DNA from: Bacteroidales bacterium UBA5833
GTDB lineage: Bacteria; Bacteroidota; Bacteroidia; Bacteroidales; Lentimicrobiaceae
Reading direction: 5' to 3'
Length of the DNA stretch: 64,000 bases
Assembly (NCBI GenBank): GCA_002433025.1
Contig: DJGZ01000070.1
Location: 66,030 to 130,029 of the forward strand
In this document: positions 17,660 to 24,966 of the stretch, piece by piece
Numbering within the stretch: the first letter of the stretch is position 1
Layout: the number at the start of each line of letters is the position of its first letter
The notes under the pieces: generated by a model
Databases searched by the model: none
The model's input: only the letters and a program-made list of their open reading frames with translations
Told to the model about the DNA's origin: nothing
Translations under genes and position numbers: made by a program

Positions 17660-18835
17660 ATGAAACTAGCATTCAAACTGGCATATCGCAACCTGATCGG
17701 CGCCGGACTGAGGACCTGGCTCAATGTGATTGTGCTTTCGTTCTCATTTGTCGTCATTATCTGGTTAAAAGGAGTAATGACCGGTTGGGACCACCAGGCC
17801 AAAACCGACATGACCAACTGGGAAATCGGTGGAGGGCAATACTGGCATGAAGCCTACGATCCATACGATCCCTTCACCCTTACCGAAAGTCATGCCCCAT
17901 TGCCCGCTGAATTCCTGCCCGAAGTCGCCGCCGGTGAAATGGAGCCGGTATTGATTACACAGGGCAGTATTTTCCCTGAAGGACGCATGATGCAGGTGAT
18001 TGTAAGGGGAATCAACCCTGAACAGACTATCTTTCAACTGCCAACCAGTGTGCTTGATTCAGCCACCGATGCCATTCCGGCCATTATCGGCTCTATGATG
18101 GCCAAAACCAGCCGGTTAAAAACAGGCGATTATGTTACCCTTCGCTGGCGCGATGCAAACGGCACCTTCGATGCCACTGACATTCTGATCTGCGGCATCT
18201 TCAATGCCAGTGTGCCGGCTATTGATGCCGGGCAGGTCTATATTGCCCTTGATAAACTTCAGGAGATGATGCTGTTACCGGGCGAAGCTACCATCGTTAC
18301 CTTCCGCAGCAGTAATGTTCCCCGGCAGGAAACGGCCGGATGGGTGCTGAAAACCAGGGAGGAACTCACCCGGCAGGTGGATGAAATGATTAAAACCAAA
18401 TCGGCCGGCCAGTCCATTCTTTATGGCATCCTTCTTCTGCTGGCCATGCTGGCCATTTTCGACACCCAGGTACTCTCCATTTTCAGGCGGCAGAAAGAAA
18501 TCGGAACTTACATTGCGTTGGGCTATACGCGACAGCAGGTGGTCGGGCTTTTTACCGTTGAGGGAAGTATGCATGCCGTATTGGCGGCATTTGTAGCCGC
18601 GGCCTATGGCCTGCCTTTTCTGGCCTGGCAGGCCAAAGCGGGCTGGACCATGCCCGTCGACACCAGCGAATTCGGCATGGCCATCGCCCAGACACTATAC
18701 CCTGTTTACAGCCTCGGCCTTGTCATTTCCACCGTGGCGATAGTAACCGTTACAACCACCATCGTGAGTTATCTGCCATCACGAAAAATTGCCAGAATGA
18801 ATCCAACCGATGCTTTAAGGGGGAAACTGCAATGA
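17660..18835 (+). CDS. ABC transporter permease, FtsX/MacB type (first)
   Basis: A 391-residue type VII ABC permease. The N-terminus (LAFKLAYRNLIGAGLRTWLN) is the usual cytoplasmic coupling stretch before TM1, followed by a large periplasmic domain (about residues 45-250) and three more membrane segments near 255-275, 300-330 and 350-380. The QKEIGTYIALGYTRQQVV segment after TM2 is the FtsX-family coupling helix. Family members extract or push substrates from the outer face of the inner membrane. It is encoded three bases after the ATPase and overlaps the second permease by four bases (ATGA), which suggests a heterodimer like LolC/LolE. Confidence 0.9.
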   Translation: MKLAFKLAYRNLIGAGLRTWLNVIVLSFSFVVIIWLKGVMTGWDHQAKTDMTNWEIGGGQYWHEAYDPYDPFTLTESHAPLPAEFLPEVAAGEMEPVLITQGSIFPEGRMMQVIVRGINPEQTIFQLPTSVLDSATDAIPAIIGSMMAKTSRLKTGDYVTLRWRDANGTFDATDILICGIFNASVPAIDAGQVYIALDKLQEMMLLPGEATIVTFRSSNVPRQETAGWVLKTREELTRQVDEMIKTKSAGQSILYGILLLLAMLAIFDTQVLSIFRRQKEIGTYIALGYTRQQVVGLFTVEGSMHAVLAAFVAAAYGLPFLAWQAKAGWTMPVDTSEFGMAIAQTLYPVYSLGLVISTVAIVTVTTTIVSYLPSRKIARMNPTDALRGKLQ

Positions 18836-20106
18836 TAAAATTTCTGATCAAAGGTCTTTGGCGTGATAAAAGCCGCAGCCGGCTGCCAATCATCGTAGTA
18901 ACCATCGGCGTTACGCTCACGGTGCTTATGCACGCGTATATTACAGGGTTTATGGGCGATACCATCGAAATGAATGCCCGGTTCACAAACGGTCACATCA
19001 AAGTTATGTCAGCAGCTTATGCCGAAAACATGGACCAGATGCCGGTTGACCTGGCGCTCATGAATGTGGAGGAACTGATCACATCACTCAGAGACGGCTA
19101 TCCTGAAACTGAATGGGCCGCCCGCATAAAGTTCGGAGGTCTGATCGATGCACCGGATTCACGGGGAGAAACACGATCGCAGGGGCCGGCCATTGGCTTC
19201 GGCATTGATTTGTTATCGTCACAAAGCAGAGAAACCCAACGCCTGAACCTGGAGAAAGCCCTCAGGCAGGGAAAAATGCCGTCAGGCCCGGGTGAAATCC
19301 TCCTGAGCGATGCCTTCGCCACGAAACTGAAAGTTGCCCCGGGGGATACAGTTACCCTGATCGGTTCCTCCATGAACGGAAGCATGACAATGTACAACTT
19401 TATTGTTGCCGGCACCATCTCTTTCGGAGTCGAAATCATGGACAGGGGGACCATCATTGCCGATATCAGTGATGTGCGCATGGCCCTGGATATGCCGGAT
19501 GCCGCCGGAGAAATCCTGGGATTCATGAATACAGGTTTCTACGACAATACAAAAGCCCTTGAAATAGCCGGAGATTTTAACAGGAAATACCTGACGGATA
19601 CCGACGAATATGACCCGGTAATGAAAAGCCTCAGCCAACAGGGGAACATGGGGCAATATGTAGCAATGTCGGAGATCTGGTCAATGTACGTTTCACTGAT
19701 CTTTATTTTTGCCATGTCGCTGGTGCTGTGGAACGCAGGCCTGCTTGGCGGACTGCGTCGTTATGGTGAAGTTGGCATTCGGCTGGCCATGGGTGAAGAG
19801 AAAGGCCATGTTTACCGGAGTATGATCTGGGAATCGGTGATCATCGGGCTTGTCGGATCTGTCCTTGGCACAGCCCTTGGGATCTTTTTCGCCTGGCTGA
19901 TACAAACTTATGGTATCAACATTTCAGGAATGATGCGGGGCGCTTCGGTGATGCTCCCCGATACCATCAGGGCCCGGATTTCCCCTCCCGACTTCTATAT
20001 CGGGTTTATTCCCGGGCTGATTTCAACTGTGCTTGGAACAATGCTTTCAGGGATCGGAATTTATAAACGACAAACGGCCAGACTTTTCAAAGAACTTGAA
20101 GCCTGA
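18832..20106 (+). CDS. ABC transporter permease, FtsX/MacB type (second)
   Basis: A 424-residue partner of the preceding permease, with the same plan: TM1 near residues 18-40 (LPIIVVTIGVTLTVLMHAYI), a periplasmic domain of about 240 residues containing a MacB-like segment (GEILLSDAFATKLKVAPGDTV cut short of its end), then TM2-TM4 near 285-305, 335-365 and 385-410. The coupling segment GEVGIRLAMGEEKGHVYRSM is clear. The four-base overlap with the upstream gene indicates translational coupling. The periplasmic domains of the two permeases differ, as in LolC and LolE, where one binds the chaperone LolA and the other the lipoprotein; the LolA-like gene downstream fits such a division (inference). 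Confidence 0.9.
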   Translation: MIKFLIKGLWRDKSRSRLPIIVVTIGVTLTVLMHAYITGFMGDTIEMNARFTNGHIKVMSAAYAENMDQMPVDLALMNVEELITSLRDGYPETEWAARIKFGGLIDAPDSRGETRSQGPAIGFGIDLLSSQSRETQRLNLEKALRQGKMPSGPGEILLSDAFATKLKVAPGDTVTLIGSSMNGSMTMYNFIVAGTISFGVEIMDRGTIIADISDVRMALDMPDAAGEILGFMNTGFYDNTKALEIAGDFNRKYLTDTDEYDPVMKSLSQQGNMGQYVAMSEIWSMYVSLIFIFAMSLVLWNAGLLGGLRRYGEVGIRLAMGEEKGHVYRSMIWESVIIGLVGSVLGTALGIFFAWLIQTYGINISGMMRGASVMLPDTIRARISPPDFYIGFIPGLISTVLGTMLSGIGIYKRQTARLFKELEA

Positions 20107-20221
20107 AAGCGCAAAAGCACCCGAATGTGAAGCCTCACAGAAACAGGCATTGATATTAAAGGAGGTACACTTTTTGCACTATACCAACAAACAGTAGAAA
20201 CACTTCAATTTAAAGGACTAT

Positions 20222-20953
20222 ATGAAATCAATATTTCTGATCGCGCTTTTCCCGCTGTTGAATGTTGCACAGGCGCAGGATGCAAACACCATCCTCGAAA
20301 AAATTGACGCCAATATGTCATCAAAAAACCGTGTATTTGAATCCAGCATGACCATTCGCGGCAAACGAAGCAGCCGGACCATCACGTCAAAGAGTTATTC
20401 GGAAGGAACCAGACAGTCATTTACCGAATATCTTTCTCCGGCTTCGGAAAAAGGCACCAAAATGCTGAAACTGGACAAGCAATTGTGGATTTATTCACCC
20501 TCCACCGACCGGACGATTCAGATTTCAGGCCATATGCTCAGACAATCGGTGATGGGCAGCGATCTTTCCTATGAGGATATGATGGACGACCGGAAGCTCA
20601 GCGAGGTCTATGATGCCAGGGTCACCGGAGAGGCGATGATCGGAGACCGCCGGGTATACGTGCTGGATTTGACGGCCAGGGTTCCCGATATAGCCTATTT
20701 TTCGCAGAAAATCTGGGTGGATGCCGAAAGGTTTGTCCCGCTGAAACAGGAACTCTATGCCAAGAGCGGTAAACTGTTGAAAATGATGGAAATGGAAAAT
20801 GTAATCCAGGTACAGGGCAGATGGTTTCCGGGTAAGATAAAATACAAGGATATGCTCAGGCAGGGCGAAGGCACAGAGTTCAACATCACCCGGATAAGCT
20901 TCGACCAACAGATTCCGGAGTATATTTTCTCGAAAGCAGCACTGAAACAGTAA
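20222..20953 (+). CDS. LolA-like outer-membrane lipoprotein-sorting protein
   Basis: A 243-residue periplasmic protein with signal peptide MKSIFLIALFPLLNVAQAQ. The mature part has the features of the LolA-like (COG2834) family: a DANTILEKIDANM helix at the start, then antiparallel strands (SSMTIRGKRSSRTITSKSY, KGTKMLKLDKQLWIYSPSTD) that form an open half-barrel holding a hydrophobic ligand. It lies 115 bases after the second permease with a good AAAGGA ribosome site and no terminator between, so it is probably the last gene of the operon. It is not the housekeeping LolA in length or start; a dedicated carrier for a lipid or lipoprotein exported by the adjacent ABC system is the most likely role. 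Confidence 0.82.
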   Translation: MKSIFLIALFPLLNVAQAQDANTILEKIDANMSSKNRVFESSMTIRGKRSSRTITSKSYSEGTRQSFTEYLSPASEKGTKMLKLDKQLWIYSPSTDRTIQISGHMLRQSVMGSDLSYEDMMDDRKLSEVYDARVTGEAMIGDRRVYVLDLTARVPDIAYFSQKIWVDAERFVPLKQELYAKSGKLLKMMEMENVIQVQGRWFPGKIKYKDMLRQGEGTEFNITRISFDQQIPEYIFSKAALKQ

Positions 20954-21013
20954 GCCTGCCGGATTTCAGCTTAAATAAAACAACGGATAGAATAAAGTTA
21001 ACTGACTGACGCC

Positions 21014-21451
21014 CTAATTGCGCATTTCAGGGGCCTTGTCGTAGTCAATTTCATTCAGCAGACCGCCCTTCTCATCGTAGAACTTCCATACGCCGACCCT
21101 TTTGCCCATATCAAACCGGCCTTCATAGTAAAGGGTTCCGTTGGGATGATAAACGGTGCGCTTACCATGGCTTTCCCCATCCCTGAAATCGCCCTCGCTC
21201 CAGAGGGTGCCGTCTTCATACCACGAAGCCCAGTAACCTTCCCTCAGGCCATTCTTATAATTTCCTTCAATATATTTTTTTCCGTTCGGATGGAAAACCA
21301 CCTCTTTTAAAAGTTCCTCTTTACCATCTGACTTTTTAAAAGTTTTCTCCGATTTCACGGAACCGTCCTCAAACAGTTCCTTTTTAACATAAGGTTTGTT
21401 ACAGGAAGTAAGCAGCAAGAGTGCAGCGAAAAAAAACAGGAATTGTTTCAT
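21014..21451 (-). CDS. YwqK-like lipoprotein with MORN-type repeats
   Basis: A 145-residue lipoprotein (signal MKQFLFFFAALLLLTSC, Cys17). From residue 28 it is built of about five repeats of the form E-G-x-(Y/F)-x-N-G-x-x-(E/G)-G-x-W, such as HPNGKKYIEGNYKNGLREG, WYEDGTLWSEGDFRDGESHG and HPNGTLYYEGRFDMGKRVG. This is the MORN_2/YwqK pattern. YwqK of Bacillus is named as an antitoxin, but Bacteroidota members are common orphan surface or periplasmic proteins and no toxin gene is adjacent, so an antitoxin role is not supported here. It is convergent with the LolA-like gene and 23 bases downstream of pyrC, so it may share that transcript. Confidence 0.82.
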   Translation of the reverse strand: MKQFLFFFAALLLLTSCNKPYVKKELFEDGSVKSEKTFKKSDGKEELLKEVVFHPNGKKYIEGNYKNGLREGYWASWYEDGTLWSEGDFRDGESHGKRTVYHPNGTLYYEGRFDMGKRVGVWKFYDEKGGLLNEIDYDKAPEMRN

Positions 21452-21474
21452 TCAGTGAGATAGAGTTATGGTTA

Positions 21475-22830
21475 TTATCTGTTAAAAAGCAGCCTGCTTC
21501 CCGGCTTGCTGTTGTCAAAACTGCCGTTGTACCATGCCAGATGACCGCCGACAAAGGTATGGGTTATTCCTGAATGAAAGATCTCCCCTTCAAGCGGAGA
21601 CCATCCGCATTTATAATGAATATTCTCCGGTCTGACTTCCCGGGGTGCATCAGGATCAATCAGAACAAGGTCGGCATGATATCCTTCGCGGATATAACCT
21701 CTGCGGTCAATACCAAAGATGCGTGCCGGAGCATGGCACATTTTTTCCACCACCAATTCGGGTGTTATCTTTCCGGCACGGCTCAGCTCGAGCATAGCCA
21801 CCAGCGAATGCTGCACCAAAGGTCCTCCCGAGGGGCAGGAAAAATAAGGATTTGACTTCTCCTGCATGGTATGCGGGGCATGGTCGGTGGCCACTACATC
21901 CAATCTGCCATCCAGCAGCGCCTGCATCAGGGCCTCCTTGTCGGCGGCTGACTTGATAGCCGGGTTCCATTTTATGCGCGCGCCCAGGCGGGCATAATCC
22001 TGATCGGAAAACCAGAGATGGTGGATGCAGACCTCGGCGGTAATGCGCTTATTGTCATCGGCCGGGGCATCTGAAAGCAGTTGCATCTCATCAGCGGTGG
22101 AAAGGTGCAGGATATGCAGCCGGGTATTGAATTTGCGGGCAAGCTCCACCGCAAGTGCACTGGATTTGTAACAGGCTTCGCGACTCCGGATGAGCGGATG
22201 AAGTTCAAGGGGGATCTCTTCTCCGTATCTTTCACGCATCAGCGCGGTATTATTTCTTATTGTTGCCTCATCCTCGCAATGGACCGCAACGAGCACCGGT
22301 GCGTCCCTGAATATCCCTTCCAGGGTTTCGGCTTTATCAACCAGCATATTACCGGTAGAAGCGCCCATAAATACCTTGATACCGCATACGGTGCGTGGAT
22401 CGGTTTTTACAATCTCTGCAAGGTTGTCGTTGGAAGCTCCCATATAAAAAGAGTAATTGGCCAGCGACTTTTCGGAAGCCATGCGGTATTTCTCCTCCAG
22501 CAGCTCCTGGGTGAGTGTATTGGGGACCGTGTTGGGCATTTCCATGAATGAAGTAACGCCTCCGGCCACGGCTGCCCGGCTTTCGGTGTACAGATCGGCC
22601 TTGTGGGTAAGTCCCGGATCGCGGAAATGCACCTGATCGTCAATCACGCCGGGAATCAGCCATTTGCCGCTGCCGTCAATCAGCTGAACATCTGTATCTC
22701 CCTGTGAAATTGAGGGATTTTCATCAGTTGTCACCCTGCTGATCATCCCGCCGGCAATCAGCACACTTCCTTTATAGGACCGCCCTTCATTAATCAGGGT
22801 TGCTCCGGTAATCAGGTATTTTTTGTCCAT
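21475..22830 (-). CDS. pyrC: Dihydroorotase, class I
   Basis: Third step of de novo pyrimidine synthesis: closes carbamoyl aspartate to dihydroorotate in the cytoplasm. The start is placed at ATG 22830 (MDKKYLITGATLINEG), giving 451 residues; the longer frame from 22875 adds a cysteine-rich tail not seen in the family. The amidohydrolase barrel shows GVIDDQVHFRDPG, a candidate carboxylated Lys in CGIKVFMGAS, HCEDE, HILHLST and DVVATDHAPH. The normal HxH metal motif reads Q66-V-H68, so the first His is replaced. Allantoinase is the alternative reading, but HFRDPG and the TDHAPH loop favour dihydroorotase. No other pyr gene is nearby. Confidence 0.85.
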   Translation of the reverse strand: MDKKYLITGATLINEGRSYKGSVLIAGGMISRVTTDENPSISQGDTDVQLIDGSGKWLIPGVIDDQVHFRDPGLTHKADLYTESRAAVAGGVTSFMEMPNTVPNTLTQELLEEKYRMASEKSLANYSFYMGASNDNLAEIVKTDPRTVCGIKVFMGASTGNMLVDKAETLEGIFRDAPVLVAVHCEDEATIRNNTALMRERYGEEIPLELHPLIRSREACYKSSALAVELARKFNTRLHILHLSTADEMQLLSDAPADDNKRITAEVCIHHLWFSDQDYARLGARIKWNPAIKSAADKEALMQALLDGRLDVVATDHAPHTMQEKSNPYFSCPSGGPLVQHSLVAMLELSRAGKITPELVVEKMCHAPARIFGIDRRGYIREGYHADLVLIDPDAPREVRPENIHYKCGWSPLEGEIFHSGITHTFVGGHLAWYNGSFDNSKPGSRLLFNR

Positions 22831-22872
22831 GCTGAATTCTTGATCACAGCATGCTGCATGCACACTGTTGTG

Positions 22873-22880
22873 CAAAGGTA
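22873..22880 (-). promoter_or_regulatory. Probable -7 element upstream of dihydroorotase
   Basis: On the minus strand TACCTTTG matches TAnnTTTG, 42 bases before the chosen ATG, which supports that start. A GCATGCTGCATGC near-palindrome (22849-22861) lies between. No good -33 box was found. Confidence 0.35.
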
Positions 22881-22909
22881 CAAATAAAAGAAGGGGAATG
22901 AACCCGGAA

Positions 22910-23641
22910 TCAGGCGGCTTTTACCGGCCGGATGCGCTTGAATCTTAACTGAATAACACCCAGGATGGCCTCTTTGAAAATCCCGCGGCTCATCTTCGAC
23001 TGCCCTTCGGTACGGTCGGTAAAGATGATGGGCACCTCCACAATTTTAAAGCCAAGTTTCCAGGCGGTATATTTCATTTCAATCTGGAATGCATAGCCGG
23101 TAAACTTAATCTTACTGAAATCAATAGTCTGCAGCAGGCGACGCCTGTAGCATTTGAAACCGGCAGTGGTATCCATGATTTTCATGCGGGTGACCATGCG
23201 TACATAATAGGAGGCGAAGTATGACATCAGTACCCTGCCCATTGGCCAGTTCACCACATTCACGCCCTTGATATACCTTGATCCGATGGCCACATCGGCC
23301 CCCTGGTTGGCACAGGCATCATATAAACGAAGCAGGTCGTCGGGATTGTGCGAAAAATCGGCGTCCATTTCGAAAATATATTCATATTCGCGCTGCAGTG
23401 CCCATTTAAACCCGTGAATGTATGCCGTGCCAAGGCCCAGCTTACCTTTACGCTCTTCCATATGCAATCTGCCGGGGAACTCCTGCATCAGACTTCGGAC
23501 GATTCCGGCTGTACCATCGGGCGAATTGTCCTCCACAATCAGTACATCAAATTCCTTTTCAAGTGAAAACACCTTACGGATGATGCGTTCTATGTTTTCC
23601 TTTTCGTTGTAAGTGGGGATAACAACAAGACTGTCTTTCAC
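22910..23641 (-). CDS. Family 2 glycosyltransferase, polyprenol-phosphate mannose synthase type
   Basis: A 243-residue GT-A enzyme resembling DPM1: transfers mannose (or another hexose) from a nucleotide sugar to a polyprenyl phosphate on the cytoplasmic face of the inner membrane. The N-terminal VVIPTYNEKENIERII, the DNSPDGTA loop, the metal-binding EMDADFSHNPDDL and the C-terminal segment IIFTDRTEGQSKMS are typical. The protein lacks the C-terminal transmembrane or GtrA-type domain of some relatives. The product could feed protein O-mannosylation, which Bacteroidota perform in the periplasm, or glycan synthesis. It has its own promoter and is followed 79 bases later by pyrC. Confidence 0.88.
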   Translation of the reverse strand: MKDSLVVIPTYNEKENIERIIRKVFSLEKEFDVLIVEDNSPDGTAGIVRSLMQEFPGRLHMEERKGKLGLGTAYIHGFKWALQREYEYIFEMDADFSHNPDDLLRLYDACANQGADVAIGSRYIKGVNVVNWPMGRVLMSYFASYYVRMVTRMKIMDTTAGFKCYRRRLLQTIDFSKIKFTGYAFQIEMKYTAWKLGFKIVEVPIIFTDRTEGQSKMSRGIFKEAILGVIQLRFKRIRPVKAA

Positions 23642-23660
23642 GGGAATGTTTTTAAACGAA

Positions 23661-23691
23661 CGAAATTACGGTAAAATATATTATTACAAAA
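23661..23691 (-). promoter_or_regulatory. Promoter of the glycosyltransferase gene
   Basis: On the minus strand TTTTG (23691-23687), 18 bases, then TAATTTCG (23668-23661), one mismatch to TAnnTTTG. The start codon lies 19 bases beyond. Confidence 0.55.
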
Positions 23692-23716
23692 CCTAAATTA
23701 TGTTAACCTGCGGCAT

Positions 23717-24757
23717 TTACTTTTCCTTTAACAGGAAAAGATAAACCGGAAAATGGTCGCTGTATCCTCCGGCATAAGCCCCTCCGGCAAAAGTACGGAA
23801 AGGATAACCGGCATAAGGGCCGTCTTTCTGGATCAGGAATTTTTCATTGTAAACCTTAGCCTTGTGAAATTTCCAGCCTTTTCCGGCGTTGAGCACAGCT
23901 TCGGAAATAATAATCTGGTCGAAAAGATTCCAGGCATCGCGGTAGGCCAGTGAACCGATGCCATCGCGGAACAGTTGCCACATAGGGTTAAAGAGGTCGC
24001 CTTTCCGGACGTCTCCTGGTTTGCCCTTGGCGCCAAGAACTCTGGCCACACTCCGGTCAGTCGGGTCATCGTTCAGGTCACCCATGATAAATATTTTAGC
24101 ATTCCTGTGTGCTTTCATCAGCGAATCGCTCAACTGTCGGCTGAGCCTGGCTGCTTCCTCACGGTACTCAGGGCCGCTGCGGCGCGAAGGCCAGTGGTTG
24201 ACAATAACACTGATCAGATCACCATCGAGTTCCCCTGTTACCACAAGCTGGTCGCGGCTGAAAAAATCGGTGCGGTTAGGCATATACAACCGGTTTGAAG
24301 TAGAGTTTGTTACTTTGAACACCGATGGTTTATAAAGCAGGCCAACGTCCACTCCACGTCGGTCGGGCGAATCATAATGCACAATATCATATCCCAGGCC
24401 TTTCAGGGGCGGAGTGTTGATCAGATCCTCCAACACCTGGCGATTCTCAATTTCCGAAAGCCCGATGATGGCGGGCCCACCTGCCACCAATTCACTTCCG
24501 ATGCCGGCTATCACCCTGGCCATATTCGAGAGCTTTGCCTGATAGCGCTGACTGGTCCAGCGGTTGCTGCCTCCGGGAAGGAACTCAGCATCATTTGTAT
24601 TGGGGTCATCGATGGTATCAAAAAGGTTTTCAACATTATAAAATGCGATGGTTGTAGCCAGGAACTTCTTTTCCTGGGCACAAGCCGGAAGCGCACAAAG
24701 GATCCCCGAAACCAGGATTCCCAATGCCAGACTTACACGACGGAGCTTAAATTTCAT
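23717..24757 (-). CDS. Secreted endonuclease/exonuclease/phosphatase family protein
   Basis: A 346-residue DNase I-fold hydrolase. The start at 24757 gives the signal peptide MKFKLRRVSLALGILVSGIL ending at CALPACAQ; the frame opens 33 codons earlier but that tail is not signal-like. Catalytic EEP motifs are in order: FYNVENLFDTIDDP (metal site), LSEIENRQVLEDL (catalytic Glu), VNHWPSRRSG, GDLNDDPTD (metal and catalytic Asp) and SDHFPVYL (catalytic His). The family cuts phosphodiesters in nucleic acids or phospholipids, or removes phosphate. Divergent from a TonB receptor and DUF5689 lipoprotein, it may supply them with breakdown products of DNA or RNA (inference). It could be periplasmic or outer-membrane facing; no lipobox or T9SS tail is visible. 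Confidence 0.88.
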   Translation of the reverse strand: MKFKLRRVSLALGILVSGILCALPACAQEKKFLATTIAFYNVENLFDTIDDPNTNDAEFLPGGSNRWTSQRYQAKLSNMARVIAGIGSELVAGGPAIIGLSEIENRQVLEDLINTPPLKGLGYDIVHYDSPDRRGVDVGLLYKPSVFKVTNSTSNRLYMPNRTDFFSRDQLVVTGELDGDLISVIVNHWPSRRSGPEYREEAARLSRQLSDSLMKAHRNAKIFIMGDLNDDPTDRSVARVLGAKGKPGDVRKGDLFNPMWQLFRDGIGSLAYRDAWNLFDQIIISEAVLNAGKGWKFHKAKVYNEKFLIQKDGPYAGYPFRTFAGGAYAGGYSDHFPVYLFLLKEK

Positions 24758-24781
24758 TCTCAGAACAGTTAAAAGTGACGG

Positions 24782-24798
24782 CAAAGATATTGAATATC
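24782..24798 (-). promoter_or_regulatory. -7 element overlapped by a palindrome at the EEP gene
   Basis: On the minus strand TATCTTTG (24789-24782) matches TAnnTTTG. The perfect palindrome GATATT-G-AATATC (24786-24798) overlaps it. A protein bound there would block this promoter; the regulator is unknown. Confidence 0.4.
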
Positions 24799-24878
24799 CG
24801 GCTGATCGTAAAGAGGGACCATGCAGAATACAAAAAGAAATACAAAATCCGGTCATGCGGGCAGAGCTAACATAAATT

Positions 24879-24908
24879 TTTGTTCATTTGCAAAAAATTT
24901 ATAATTTG
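24879..24908 (+). promoter_or_regulatory. Promoter of the TonB receptor-DUF5689 unit
   Basis: TTTG (24879-24882), 19 bases, then TAATTTG (24902-24908), one base short of the full -7 consensus. Its position supports the receptor start at 24967 over the upstream in-frame codon at 24880. Confidence 0.5.
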
Positions 24909-24966
24909 GGATCATTGTCCCTTAAAAGAGCGAACTACTGCACAACATTTTCTTAAAAAAAATCAA

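Noticed and set aside
21014..21451. Toxin-antitoxin system suggested by the YwqK family name
   Set aside because: No toxin gene is adjacent; the neighbours are pyrC and a LolA-like gene, and the protein is an exported lipoprotein.
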